From contig NZ_JANARS010000005.1 of NCBI RefSeq assembly GCF_024199985.1, positions 310,001 through 374,000 of the forward strand: a stretch of DNA of 64,000 nucleotides, in the 5' to 3' direction. Of the stretch, positions 42,633-52,100 are shown in pieces. Origin of the DNA: Nocardioides pinisoli. GTDB taxonomy: Bacteria > Actinomycetota > Actinomycetes > Propionibacteriales > Nocardioidaceae. Position 1 is the first letter of the stretch. Every line of letters starts with the position of its first letter. A program made the position numbers and the translations under genes. The notes below the pieces were generated by a model. The model worked only from the letters and a program-made list of their open reading frames with translations, made no database searches and was not told the DNA's origin.

Positions 42633-42773
42633 CGGTGTCTCCTTCGGGTGGACGACGCCCGGAGAGGACCGGGCTGTGGTCCCACGCTGTCAGCGGGGAC
42701 TTGCCGGTCACTTGCACGCCGCTGATCGCCGCACGTGCGCGGTCGTCAGAGGCCGACGGCCTCGGGTCGCCCC

Positions 42774-43172
42774 TCAGCGGTAGCGGTCGAACTCGCCGCG
42801 GTCGGTGGGCACGATGTCCTTGCCGAGCGGCGCCAGCGAGATCGGGATGAGCTTGAGGTCGGCCAGGGCGAGCGGGATGCCGATGATGGTGATCGCGAGC
42901 GCCACGGCGGACACGACGTGCGCCAGGGCCAGCCACCACCCGGCGAGGACGAACCAGACCACGTTGCCCAGGAACGAGCCCACGCCGGCCGACGGCTTCG
43001 CGACGACGGTGCGGCCGAAGGGCCACAGCGCGAACACCGCGATGCGGAAGGACGCGATCGCCCACGGGATCGTGATGATCGGGATGCAGAGCAGCACCCC
43101 CGCGAGCAGGTAGCCGAGGAACAACCAGAACCCGCCGAAGATCAGCCAGATGACGTTCAGGAGCAGGCGCAC
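42774..43172 (-). CDS. YccF-domain membrane protein
   Basis: 132 residues, two repeated YccF units (LLNVIWLIFGGFWLFLGYLL and FLGNVVWFVLAGWWLALAHV), each followed by a short hydrophobic hairpin with IPITIPWA-like sequence (CIPIITIPWAIASFRI, TIIGIPLALADLKL). Inner-membrane family of unknown function. The start at GTG 43170-43172 is supported by CATACT 6 nt upstream. Divergent from the VOC gene. Confidence 0.9.
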   Translation of the reverse strand: MRLLLNVIWLIFGGFWLFLGYLLAGVLLCIPIITIPWAIASFRIAVFALWPFGRTVVAKPSAGVGSFLGNVVWFVLAGWWLALAHVVSAVALAITIIGIPLALADLKLIPISLAPLGKDIVPTDRGEFDRYR

Positions 43173-43178
43173 GTCACG

Positions 43179-43184
43179 AGTATG
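43179..43184 (-). promoter_or_regulatory. Leaderless -10 of the YccF gene
   Basis: CATACT on the minus strand, 6 nt before GTG 43172. Confidence 0.4.
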
Positions 43185-43191
43185 CCCGTGC

Positions 43192-43197
43192 TTGGAT
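43192..43197 (+). promoter_or_regulatory. Leaderless -10 of the VOC gene
   Basis: TTGGAT, 6 nt before ATG 43204, 7 bp from the divergent -10. Confidence 0.4.
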
Positions 43198-43203
43198 CGC
43201 TGC

Positions 43204-43620
43204 ATGGCCTCCCGACTGACCGAGATCTCCCTCGACTGCCACGACCCCGACCGGCTCGCGGACTTCTGGTGCGCCGTGCTGGGCTGGGTCGTCGTCCACC
43301 ACGAGCCCGGCCTCGTGGAGATCGGCCCCGAGCGGGTCGAGGACCAGGCGCTGCTGGACGCCGTGCGTTCCGGCCCGGTCTGCCCGACGATCTTCCTCGC
43401 GAAGGTCGAGGAGCCCAAGACGGTGAAGAACCGTTCGCACTTCGACGTCTCGCCGGTCGACGCGTCGCACGAGGAGGAGGTCGAGCGCATCCTCGCCCTG
43501 GGCGCGACCCGGGCCGACGTCGGGCAGAGCGGCGAGGAGTCGTGGACCGTGCTCGCCGACCCGGAGGGCAACGAGTTCTGCGTGCTGCGCAGCCTCGCGC
43601 CCGGTCACTTCTCGCTGTGA
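43204..43620 (+). CDS. VOC-family (glyoxalase-like) protein
   Basis: 138 residues, two beta-alpha-beta-beta-beta units. The N-terminal LTEISLDCHDPDRLADFWCA and the C-terminal VLADPEGNEFCVL are typical of the glyoxalase/bleomycin-resistance superfamily, glyoxalase_6-like group. Ligand and reaction unknown. ATG 43204 lies after a TTGGAT -10. The stop overlaps the next GNAT gene (GTGA). Confidence 0.9.
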   Translation: MASRLTEISLDCHDPDRLADFWCAVLGWVVVHHEPGLVEIGPERVEDQALLDAVRSGPVCPTIFLAKVEEPKTVKNRSHFDVSPVDASHEEEVERILALGATRADVGQSGEESWTVLADPEGNEFCVLRSLAPGHFSL

Positions 43621-44219
43621 GCGGACTCGACGTCGTCCTGCCGATCACGACCGACCGGCTGCTGCTGCGGCCGCACCGGATGGACGACCTCGACGACCTC
43701 GTCGTCTTCCACTCCGATCCCGAGGTGGTCCGCCACGTCCCGTGGCCGGTCCGCGACCGCGCGGCGACCGAGGAGACGTTGCAGGTCAAGCTGACCCAGA
43801 CCGAGCTCCTCGCCCACGGCCAGTGGCTCGTGCTGGCCGTCGAGCTGCGCTCGACGGGCACCGTGATCGGCGAGGTGCTGCTCAAGTGGGCCTCCGAGGG
43901 TCAGGGCGAGGTCGGTTTCGCCTTCGGCCGCGACCACCAGGGGCAGGGCTACGCCACCGAGGCCGCCACCGCGATGCTGCGCCTCGGTTTCGACGCCCTC
44001 GGCTTCCACCGCATCACGGCCGTCTGCATCGAGGAGAACTCCGCCTCCGCCCGGCTGCTGGCTCGGCTCGGCATGCGGCAGGAGGCACGCCTGGTCGACA
44101 ACGTGCTCTTCAAGGGCGCGTGGGCCACCCAGCTAGTTTTCGCGATGCTCGAGGACGAGTGGCGCGTCAGCCCTCACCGGTCCCCCGCACCGCGGCCCCA
44201 CCGATCGGATGAACGATGA
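43617..44219 (+). CDS. GNAT acetyltransferase, RimJ/RimL type
   Basis: 200 residues. TTDRLLLRPHRMDDLDDLVV opens the RimJ/RimL group; the acetyl-CoA loop is GFAFGRDHQGQGYATEAATA and the C-terminal GFHRITAVCIEENSASARLL and LGMRQEARLVDNV complete the fold. Such enzymes N-acetylate proteins, amino acids or drugs; the acceptor is unknown. The GTG start overlaps the VOC stop by 4 nt. Confidence 0.92.
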   Translation: MSGLDVVLPITTDRLLLRPHRMDDLDDLVVFHSDPEVVRHVPWPVRDRAATEETLQVKLTQTELLAHGQWLVLAVELRSTGTVIGEVLLKWASEGQGEVGFAFGRDHQGQGYATEAATAMLRLGFDALGFHRITAVCIEENSASARLLARLGMRQEARLVDNVLFKGAWATQLVFAMLEDEWRVSPHRSPAPRPHRSDER

Positions 44220-44263
44220 CCGGCGGGGCCTCGACCGTTCCCCCTGTCGGCCTGTCCCGACAT

Positions 44264-45178
44264 CTACTCCTCGTTCGCCGGGACTTCCACACCCTCAAGG
44301 CGGGTCGGCAGACCCTCCCCTGCGGCGCCGTCCGCGGCCCCGGACATGAAGTCGCGGAGCACCTGTGCGAAGCGGTCGGGATCGTCGAGGTGGGGGAAGT
44401 GGCCGGCGCCCTCGAAGAGCTCGACCTGGCACTCCGGTAGCGCGCGCTGCGCGCTGAGCGCGTGCCAGGCCGGGATCATCCGGTCCCTCGAGCCCCACAC
44501 GATCAGGGTGGGCGGCGGCGTCACGCCGGCGAGGTGGTCGTGGGCACTGATGCTCTGACCACCGATGTCGATGACGGCCCGGGTGGTCGCGAGGAACGCC
44601 CGCCGGCTCTCGCGGTCGGCGAGCGAGGTGAAGCCGCGCCAGATCGCACCGATGTCGGCGCCGGGCCTCCAGCCGACCTTCTGCGCTCCGCGGCCCAGGG
44701 CCTCGACCCGCTCCAGGACGGGCCCGGAGGCGATCACGCCGAGCACCTGCTCCGCGCCCGGGAGGGTGGCAGAGCGCAGCACCAGGTTGACCTCCCGCCC
44801 GAGGCCGCCGCTCGCGACGAGCACGAGCCGGTCCACCCGCTCGGGGAAGAGGTAGTAGAACTGCATGGCGATGCCACCGCCGAGCGAGTGGCCCACGAGC
44901 GTCACCCGCTCGATGCCGAGGCGGTCGAGCAGGTCGCGCAGGGTCGCGGCGTGCGCGCCGAGGGAGTAGTCGCCCGTCGGCTTGGCCGAGTCGCCGTGCC
45001 CGAACAGGTCGGGCACCACCACGCGGTGGTCCTCGTCGAGCTCGTCGACGAGGTGGGACCACTGTCGCTGCGACCCGAGGATGCCGTGGATGAAGAGGAT
45101 CGCGGGCCCCGAGCCGGTGTCGACGTAGGACAGGTCATGGCCGTGGAGCACGACCGTCTGCGGAGCCAGGCGGACCAT
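44264..45178 (-). CDS. Alpha/beta hydrolase
   Basis: 304 residues. Oxyanion-hole segment FIHGILGSQRQW, nucleophile elbow GHSLGGG, acid Asp in WGSRDRMIP, catalytic His in GAGHFPHLDDP; a lid is formed by about residues 130-200. Related to bacterial C-C bond hydrolases and haloperoxidase-like esterases. Substrate unknown. ATG 45176-45178 follows GGAGGAG. Divergent from the hemerythrin gene across a 164-bp, comparatively AT-rich region. Confidence 0.92.
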   Translation of the reverse strand: MVRLAPQTVVLHGHDLSYVDTGSGPAILFIHGILGSQRQWSHLVDELDEDHRVVVPDLFGHGDSAKPTGDYSLGAHAATLRDLLDRLGIERVTLVGHSLGGGIAMQFYYLFPERVDRLVLVASGGLGREVNLVLRSATLPGAEQVLGVIASGPVLERVEALGRGAQKVGWRPGADIGAIWRGFTSLADRESRRAFLATTRAVIDIGGQSISAHDHLAGVTPPPTLIVWGSRDRMIPAWHALSAQRALPECQVELFEGAGHFPHLDDPDRFAQVLRDFMSGAADGAAGEGLPTRLEGVEVPANEE

Positions 45179-45288
45179 CGCTCCTCCGTCGTCGAAAGGC
45201 TGGTTACCCCACAGTAGCCGCACGGCGAGGACCGTGCCCCGGGTGCGCGGAGCTTCTGGGTCGAACGTCGACGGAAACTTCGGTGGAA

Positions 45289-45301
45289 CAATCTTGTATT
45301 G
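45289..45301. promoter_or_regulatory. AT-rich dyad between the hydrolase and the hemerythrin-TetR genes
   Basis: CAAT-CTTGT-ATTG inside the AT-richest stretch of this area (GGAACAATCTTGTATTGAAC). A candidate operator for the TetR protein encoded at 46029; the symmetry is short and may be coincidental. Confidence 0.35.
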
Positions 45302-45342
45302 AACTGAGTCCTGGTCCACCGTAGGTGACGGAGGCGAGCAAC

Positions 45343-46032
45343 ATGGACACTCTCGACACCCCGGCGGACACACGGATGATGGGCATCGTCCACGAAGCGC
45401 TGAAGCGTGACCTTCGGCACGTCCGACAGGTGCTGCAGGACGAACCGGCCCCCCGCGGCCGGCAGCGGATCGCGCTGGGCCGGCACGTGCTCTGGATGCT
45501 GGACTTCCTGCACGCCCACCACAGCAGTGAGGACGCGGGCCTGTGGCCCCTCGTGCTGCGACGCAATCCCGCCGCGGCGGAGCTGCTCGCCTCGATGGAG
45601 GCCGACCACGCCCGGATCGCCCCGGCGGCCGACGCGGCCGCCGCGGCGGCACGGACGTACGCCTCGACGACGGCCGATGCCGACCGGGTGGCGCTCATCG
45701 GGGCCCTCGACGACCTGCTCGCGGTGCTCGTGCCACACCTCGACCGGGAGGTGGTCGAGGCCATGCCCGTCGTGGCTGCGAGCATCACCAACCGCGAGTG
45801 GGACGCGGTCGAGCAGGAGTACAACATCAAGCCGAAGACGACACGGCAGCTCGCGACGGAGGGTCACTGGCTCATCGAGGGGATCGACGCAGAGGGCTAC
45901 GACGTCGTGGTGCACAAGGTGCCGGCGGTGCTCCGGTTCGTCCTCATCCACGGTTTCGGGCGCGCCTACCGGCGCCAGGCCGACGAGCGATGGACACCCG
46001 ACCCCTCGTCCGTCGCGGACCCGGCCCGGTGA
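45343..46032 (+). CDS. Hemerythrin HHE-domain protein, copy 1
   Basis: 229 residues. HHE-type cation-binding helices: VHEALKRDLRHVRQ, FLHAHHSSEDAGLWPLVLRR, EADHARIAP and VPHLDREVVEAMPVV contain the spaced His/Glu ligands of a diiron or other metal site. Related to the second HHE protein at 54882. ATG 45343 follows GGAGGCGAG; an upstream GTG at 45325 is less likely. The stop overlaps the TetR gene (GTGA), so the pair is an operon. Confidence 0.87.
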   Translation: MDTLDTPADTRMMGIVHEALKRDLRHVRQVLQDEPAPRGRQRIALGRHVLWMLDFLHAHHSSEDAGLWPLVLRRNPAAAELLASMEADHARIAPAADAAAAAARTYASTTADADRVALIGALDDLLAVLVPHLDREVVEAMPVVAASITNREWDAVEQEYNIKPKTTRQLATEGHWLIEGIDAEGYDVVVHKVPAVLRFVLIHGFGRAYRRQADERWTPDPSSVADPAR

Positions 46033-46703
46033 CCGCCGCTCCCGGAGCGGCACGACGGCCCTACCGGTCGGCGCACCGCCGGCAGCAGGCAGTGCGGACG
46101 CGCGCCCTGGTCCTCGAGGCCGCCACGTCGCTGTTCGCCGACCGCGGCTGGTCCGCCACCGGGATGCGCGACGTCGCCAAGGGCGCCGGCGTCGCCGTGG
46201 AGACGGTCTACAGCAGCTTCGGCTCGAAGACCGACCTGCTGCTGAGCGCCATCGACGTCGGCGTCGTGGGCGACGACGAGCCCGTGGCGCTGTCCCAGCG
46301 CCCGGAGTTCGCTGGGCTCGGGGTCGGCAGTCTCACTGATCGTCTCGCTGCGGCGGTGCGGATGGTCACGGGGATCAACGAGCGGACCTGGGGGCTGCGA
46401 CAGGCGCTCAGCGAGGCGGCCGGGAGCGAGCCGCAGCTCGCGGCGAAGCTCCACGAGCTGGAGACCCGGCGGCGCGAGAACATCCGTGAGGGCGTCGAGA
46501 TGGTGATCGGCCGACCGGTGGACGACGAGGTGCTCGACGGGCTCTGGGCGGTCATGGGCGCCGACGTCTTCCGCCTGCTGACCCAGGTCGGAGGGCGAGG
46601 AGTCGACGACTACGAGCGATGGTTGACGACGACGACGCGTCGGCTACTGGCGGTAGATGTTCCCGAGCCGCCCCCGGGTCCGTCGACCGGGAGGGACGGG
46701 TGA
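46029..46703 (+). CDS. TetR-family regulator
   Basis: 224 residues. HTH at about 22-70: VRTRALVLEAATSLFADRGW, then MRDVAKGAGVAVETVYSSFG with recognition helix VAVETVYSSFGSK. C-terminal ligand domain about 90-200. The GTG start overlaps the hemerythrin stop by 4 nt; targets are probably this operon and possibly the divergent hydrolase. Its stop TGA is overlapped by a GTG (46700) that looks like the lost start of the M28 peptidase gene. Confidence 0.9.
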   Translation: MTAAPGAARRPYRSAHRRQQAVRTRALVLEAATSLFADRGWSATGMRDVAKGAGVAVETVYSSFGSKTDLLLSAIDVGVVGDDEPVALSQRPEFAGLGVGSLTDRLAAAVRMVTGINERTWGLRQALSEAAGSEPQLAAKLHELETRRRENIREGVEMVIGRPVDDEVLDGLWAVMGADVFRLLTQVGGRGVDDYERWLTTTTRRLLAVDVPEPPPGPSTGRDG

Positions 46704-48338
46704 GCTAGGTCCAGAAGCACTCGCAGGTCGAGGTGGAGGTCGACGCGGCCCTGCCTGCCAACCGGCGCAGCGACCGCCCTGGCCCTGACAGGCACGCCGG
46801 CAACAGCAGACAGCAGCACCAAGACCGGCCAGTCCGCGCTCTCCTTCACCCAAGGCTTCCGCAAGGCCGTCTCGGTCGAGCGCATCCGCCGGCACCAGGC
46901 GGCCCTCCAGGGGTTCTCCGACGAGGGCGGCACCGGGAACCGCGTGGGGGGCTCGCCGGCCAACCGCGCCTCGGTCGACTACGTGGCGGCCAAGGCGGCA
47001 GCAGCCGGCCTCGACGTCACCGTGCAGCCGTTCGAGTTCGAGTACAACGCCGACGCCTCACCCGCCGTCCTCAACCAGGTCTCACCGTCCCCCACCTCGT
47101 ACGTCGACGGGACCGACTTCGCATCGATGACGTCGTCGGGCAGCGGCGACATCACCGCTCCGGTGATCGCGGTCGACCTCGTCCTGCCGCAGGCGCCCGC
47201 TGCGGGCCTGACCACCTCCGGCTGCGAGGCCGCCGACTTCGCGGGCTTCCCGGCGGGCGCCATCGCCCTCATGCAGCGCGGCACCTGCCCCTTCGGGACC
47301 AAGGCCGACAACGCGGCCGCAGCGGGTGCCGTCGGCTCGGTGATCTTCAACGACGGTGGCGACGCAGGCCGCGTCGCGGTGGTCAACGGCACGCTCGGGA
47401 CACCGGTCCGCACCTTCCCGGTCGTGGGCGCCTCCCTGGCGGTGGGCCAGGACCTCGCCAACGGGATCGCCAACGGCAGCACCGGCAGCACCGCGCGGCT
47501 GAAGGTCGACCGGGTGGTCGAGACGCGCACCACCTACAACGTGATCGCGGAGACCCCGGGCGGTGACCCGGAGGAGGTGGTCGTCGTCGGCGCGCACCTC
47601 GACAGCGTGCCCCGAGGCCCCGGCATCAACGACAACGGCAGCGGCTCGGCGGCCATCCTGGCCATGGCCGAGGCGCTCCAGGGGCGTGACGTCCACAACA
47701 AGGTCCGCTTCGCGTGGTGGAACGCCGAGGAGTTCGGGCTCCTGGGGTCGGCGTACTACGTCTCGCAGCTGAGCCAGGAGCAGAAGGACGACATCGCCCT
47801 CAACCTCAACTTCGACATGATCGGCTCGCCCAACTACGTGCGGTTCGTCTACGACGGCGACAACTCCGGGTTCCCGGTCGGGCCGGGCGCCGCGGCAGGC
47901 CCCGACGGGTCGGGCCTGATCGAGAAGGTGTTCCACGACTACTTCGGCGCGGTCGGCATCGCCAGTGCGGAGACGCCCTTCAGCGGACGCTCGGACTACG
48001 GACCCTTCATCGCCGCGGGGATCCCTGCGGGTGGTCTGTTCACCGGCGCCGAGGGGATCAAGACCGCCGCGCAGGCAGCCGTCTTCGGCGGCACCGCAGG
48101 CCAGGCCTACGACCCGTGCTACCACCTGGCGTGCGACACCTTCGCCAACAACAGCAACGCGGCCCTCGACGAGATGGGTGACGCCGCCGCGCACACCCTC
48201 CTCACCTTCGCTCGGTGGGACTTCTCCAAGCGGGCGCTCACCAACCCCGCGGGCCCCGTCGAGCCGCGCAGCGGCAGCTCCGCCGGTGGCGAGGGTGGCG
48301 GGTTGCACGACCACGACCACGAGCCCGAGGTCTCCTGA
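46704..48338 (+). CDS. Secreted M28 aminopeptidase with PA domain; 5' end disrupted
   Basis: PA domain (about 95-220 of the reading; VDLVLPQAPAAG through QRGTCPFGTKADNAAAAGAV) inserted before the M28 zinc-aminopeptidase domain: HLDSVPRGPGINDNGSG holds His and Asp ligands, WWNAEEFGLLGS the catalytic Glu pair, FDMIGSPN another Asp. The reading is continuous from 46704 to 48338 and includes a signal-like ATALALTGTPATA, but it has no ATG or GTG before 46944. GTG at 46700 overlaps the TetR stop but meets TAG two codons later; removing one base there restores MSRSRSTRRSRW... in frame. Either a 1-nt frameshift or translation from 46944 without a signal. Confidence 0.75.
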   Translation, partial: ARSRSTRRSRWRSTRPCLPTGAATALALTGTPATADSSTKTGQSALSFTQGFRKAVSVERIRRHQAALQGFSDEGGTGNRVGGSPANRASVDYVAAKAAAAGLDVTVQPFEFEYNADASPAVLNQVSPSPTSYVDGTDFASMTSSGSGDITAPVIAVDLVLPQAPAAGLTTSGCEAADFAGFPAGAIALMQRGTCPFGTKADNAAAAGAVGSVIFNDGGDAGRVAVVNGTLGTPVRTFPVVGASLAVGQDLANGIANGSTGSTARLKVDRVVETRTTYNVIAETPGGDPEEVVVVGAHLDSVPRGPGINDNGSGSAAILAMAEALQGRDVHNKVRFAWWNAEEFGLLGSAYYVSQLSQEQKDDIALNLNFDMIGSPNYVRFVYDGDNSGFPVGPGAAAGPDGSGLIEKVFHDYFGAVGIASAETPFSGRSDYGPFIAAGIPAGGLFTGAEGIKTAAQAAVFGGTAGQAYDPCYHLACDTFANNSNAALDEMGDAAAHTLLTFARWDFSKRALTNPAGPVEPRSGSSAGGEGGGLHDHDHEPEVS

Positions 48339-48420
48339 CCCGAGCAAGGGTCGTCGTGGCGCCCGTGAACCGGGAGACGGCTCACGGGCTCCACGACCTC
48401 GGGCCGCGGGCGGTCGGGCC

Positions 48421-49065
48421 TCACCGACGCCAGAAGATGTGGTGGACCACCCCGCTGGGGCTCGGCACCCGCTCGAGGTGGAACCGGTCGAGGAGCTCGT
48501 CCGGGCTCTCCCACAGGCGCACGCCACGCTCGAGGTCCACCGGCGCCACTGCGACGTGCATGGTGTCGATGAGGTCGGCGTCGAGGAACTCACGCACCGT
48601 CGTGACGCCGCCCCCGATGCGTACGTCCTTCCCGTCCGCGGCCTCCATCGCGCGTGCCAGCGCGTCGGCCGGCGACGCGTCCACGAAGTGGAAGGTGGTC
48701 TGCCCCCGGACGATGGACGGGCGCGGGTGGTGGGTCAGCACGAACACCGGCGTGCGGAACGGCGGCTCCTCCCCCCACCAGCCCTCCCAGTCGAGGTCCC
48801 GCCACGGCCCACGCTGCGGGCCGAACTTGTTCCGGCCCATGATCTCCGCGCCGATGTTGCGGGCGAAGTCGCGCGTGAAGTAGTCGTCGAGGCCGTAGGT
48901 GCCGCCGGGCTCGGTCCGCATGGGCGCGTGCGCGGTGGCACCGGACCAGGAGAACATCGTCGCCGGATCGGCGTGCCCGAAGGGGCGCTCCAGGCTCTGC
49001 CCCTCCCCTGTGCCGAAGCCGTCCCGGGAGACGTTGAAGTTCTGGACTCGGACGAGTTGACCCAC
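48421..49065 (-). CDS. Dihydrofolate-reductase-like protein (RibD C-terminal type)
   Basis: 214 residues of the RibD_C/DHFR-like fold. VRVQNFNVSRDGFG at the N-terminus, AEIMGRNKFGPQRGPW with the nucleotide-binding loop, VFVLTHHPRP, DVRIGGGVTTVREFLDADLI (GGG NADPH-binding motif) and the final VPSPSGVVHHIFWRR. Members reduce unknown pterin-like or other substrates with NADPH. GTG 49063-49065 follows AGAGGGGA. Confidence 0.88.
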   Translation of the reverse strand: MGQLVRVQNFNVSRDGFGTGEGQSLERPFGHADPATMFSWSGATAHAPMRTEPGGTYGLDDYFTRDFARNIGAEIMGRNKFGPQRGPWRDLDWEGWWGEEPPFRTPVFVLTHHPRPSIVRGQTTFHFVDASPADALARAMEAADGKDVRIGGGVTTVREFLDADLIDTMHVAVAPVDLERGVRLWESPDELLDRFHLERVPSPSGVVHHIFWRR

Positions 49066-49131
49066 GAGATTCCCCTCTGGTTGCACGCAGTCGTCGGGCC
49101 TCGACACTAGCGAGACCGGTGACCTCCCGCG

Positions 49132-49152
49132 GCGGACGGACTGCTCGTCCGC
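49132..49152 (-). terminator. Hairpin after the second BTAD regulator gene
   Basis: GCGGACG-GACTGCT-CGTCCGC, 35 nt past the stop codon at 49187. No U-tract. Confidence 0.45.
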
Positions 49153-49186
49153 GACGACCGGGCGGCCCGGCTCCCAGCCCAGCCGA

Positions 49187-52100
49187 TCAGAAACCGAGCC
49201 GCTCGCGTGCCTCGTCGAGCCACTGCGCGTAGGCGTGCCAGCCCCACTCCATCGCCGTGGCGTGGGCCGCGGTGGCGTAGTGCCGCGCGTCCTCGGTGTC
49301 CCCGAGCGTGGCCGCCGCGAGGGCGAGGTAGCCGCTGATCGGGCCGAAGCAGGCCGCCGCGCCGGCCAGGGCGATGCGATCGGCGTACGGCGCGAGCACG
49401 GCACGGCCCCGACGGGCGAGGTCGACGTCACCCACCGCGGTCGCGGCCTCGACCTCCTGGCACCAGTCGGCGAGCTGTGACCACTGGGACGGGTCGTCCA
49501 CGGTCACCCGCGAGTCCGGCAGCAACCGGCGCAGGTCGTCGAGGAGACCGGCTCGCGCGAGCATCTGGTGCACCGGGGCGTCGACCATGCCCGACTGCTC
49601 GAACAACGCGAGCATCGGGCCGATCGTCCCACCGACCGTGCCGTCCCAGAGCGAGGCGATCATCGCGGCCGCGGGCGCGTGGACCTCGGCCATCGGCAGT
49701 GCCACCTCACGCCAGGTGGTGGCCAGACCGGCCTGGTGCTCGGCGACGGCGTCGGTGTCCCCGCTCATCGCGGCCAGGGTCATCTCCACCCAGTGCAGGG
49801 TGAACATGACGTACGGCAGGCGCTCGCGCCGCGCGATCGTCTTGGCGGCCTCGCTGTGCTCGGTCCATCCGCGGACGCGGCCCAGCACCAGCTCGTCGAT
49901 GGCCAGGGCGGTGAGCAGCACGGCCTCGGCTGCCGGGTCGTCGGCCCGGCGGGCGGCCACGAGTCCCTCCTCGGCCAAGCCCATCCGCTCCACGAGGTGC
50001 GGCGCCGCCCAGCTCGCCAGCCACGCCGTCCGCATCGCCCACCAGGTCAGCTCCGGGTCGTCGATGCGGCGCGCCAGCGCGAGGCCCGTCTCGACCAGCG
50101 CTCGGCGCTCGGCCGACGACTCGGGCACGTAGTAGAGCTCGACGGCAAGTGACAGCTGGAGGCGGCAGCGCGTGGCGGGGTCGTCGTCCGGAGCGTTCGC
50201 GAGGGCCCAGCGGAGGTCGTCCACGACGTCCTCCAACACCACCTCGAGGTCATGGGGAAGCCAGACGCAGTAGCGCGTCAGGGTGCTCGCCGCCGTGCCC
50301 ACCAGGGCCGGCGAGCCGAGGGCGCGGCCGAGGGCGATGGCCTCGCTCGCGGCCTCCTCGACCCGGTCCCACCGGGCCGCGTACGCCGCATCGGTCGCGA
50401 GCTCCAGCAGGAGGTCGTAGCGCTCGGTGTCCACCCCGTCGGCCGCACGTCGATGGGCCTCCACGGCGGCGGCCCGCAGGTGCATCGCCTCGGTGTGGGC
50501 CCACACCGTGCGGGCCTGGGCGGCGGCAGCACGCGCCGCCCGCCAGGCTCGGTCGGCGTTGCTGGGCCCCGACCGGAGCCAGTGCTGCGCCAGCTCGGCG
50601 GTCAGCTCGGGGTCCGGCACCAGGCGGCGGAGGACCGGGTCGGACTCGAGCGCCCGCGCCACCCGCGCGTGCCGGCGCGCCCTGCGGTGCTCGGGCTCGG
50701 AGAGGTAGACCGCGTCACGGGTGAGGGCATGGACGAACGCCAGCCTCCCGTCCTCCTCGTCCACGACCAGGTCGGCCGTCCGGGCGGCGTCCAGGTCGTC
50801 GGCGACGTCGTCGAGCTCGTCGCCGTTGGCGGCGGCGACCAGCTCCGGGCGGAACCGGTGACCGATGACCGCCGCCGTGACCAGCGACTCGCGGGCGCGC
50901 TCGGGCAGGAGGGAGAGCCGGCGGGTCACCACCTCACGCACGGTCGGCGGCACCCGGTCGGGGTCGTCGGCGCCGAGCCTGGCGAGCTCGACGAGGAAGA
51001 AGGGGTTGCCGCCCGAGCGGTAGTGCCAGGCGTCGAGCAGCTCCTCGGGCAGCGGGTGTCCCGCCACGCCGGTCAGCAGTGCCGAGGTCCCCTCGCGCTC
51101 GAGACCGCTGAGCTCGACGCGTGCCGCGTGCCGGCTGGCGAGGGCCTCACCGACCAGCGCCAGCGCCCCGGTCGGTTCGGGATGGGCCCGCCGCGTGCCC
51201 ACGACGCAGATCGACGACTCCGTCGGCGTGGACGACAGCAGGTGGGCCAGCGTCCGCAGGGTCGCCTCGTCGGCCCAGTGCAGGTCCTCCATGAGCAGCA
51301 GGAGGGGTCGGGTCGCGGCCGCTGCGCGCACCCGCCGAACGATGCGGTCCCAGCGGTCGAAGGCCACCTGCGCCGGCGTGGCCTCCGGATCGAGCGGGGC
51401 GTCCTCGGGCGTCGCACTCTCGCCCAGTGCCTCGAGGACCGCGCGCCAGGGCCACAGCGGCGGCGCGCCGTCGTCCTGCGAGCAGCGCCCCCAGGCCACC
51501 CCGAACCCGCGCTCGCGCGCCTCGGTCGCCAGGTCCGTGACCAGCCGCGTCTTGCCGATGCCTGGCTCGCCGACCACCTGGGCGCAGGAGAGGGCTCCGC
51601 CCGATGCGCGGGTGAGCACGGCGGACAGCGCTGCACGCTCGGCCTGTCGGCCGACCGTGAGGTCGAGGGGGTGGTGGCCGCCGTCCGGACCGGCCGACGG
51701 GCCACCGGCGTCGGCCGCGGCGGGGGCGGCAGGGGCGGCGGCGGGGGCGGGGGCGGCCAGGGTCTGCTCCAGCTCGGGTGCCTGCCGCAGGACAGCCGCC
51801 TCCAGCGTCCGCAGTCGCGCCCCGGGGTCGATGCCGAGCTCCTCGACCAGGGTGGACCGGACGCTGCGCAGCGCCTCGAGGGCGTCGACCTGTCGACCGG
51901 CGCGCAGCAGGGCGAGGGCGTGGGTCGCCCACAGCGCCTCGTCCATCGGGTTGCGGGCCGTCGCCGACTCGGTGGTCGCGAGCACCCCGGCGTGGTCGCC
52001 GACCGCCAGCAGGCCCAGCAGCCGGGCCTCCTCGGCGCCCGCGCGCAGCCGCTCGAGGGAGGATCGCGCGGCCAGCACCTCGGGGTGGTCCGGCAGGTCG

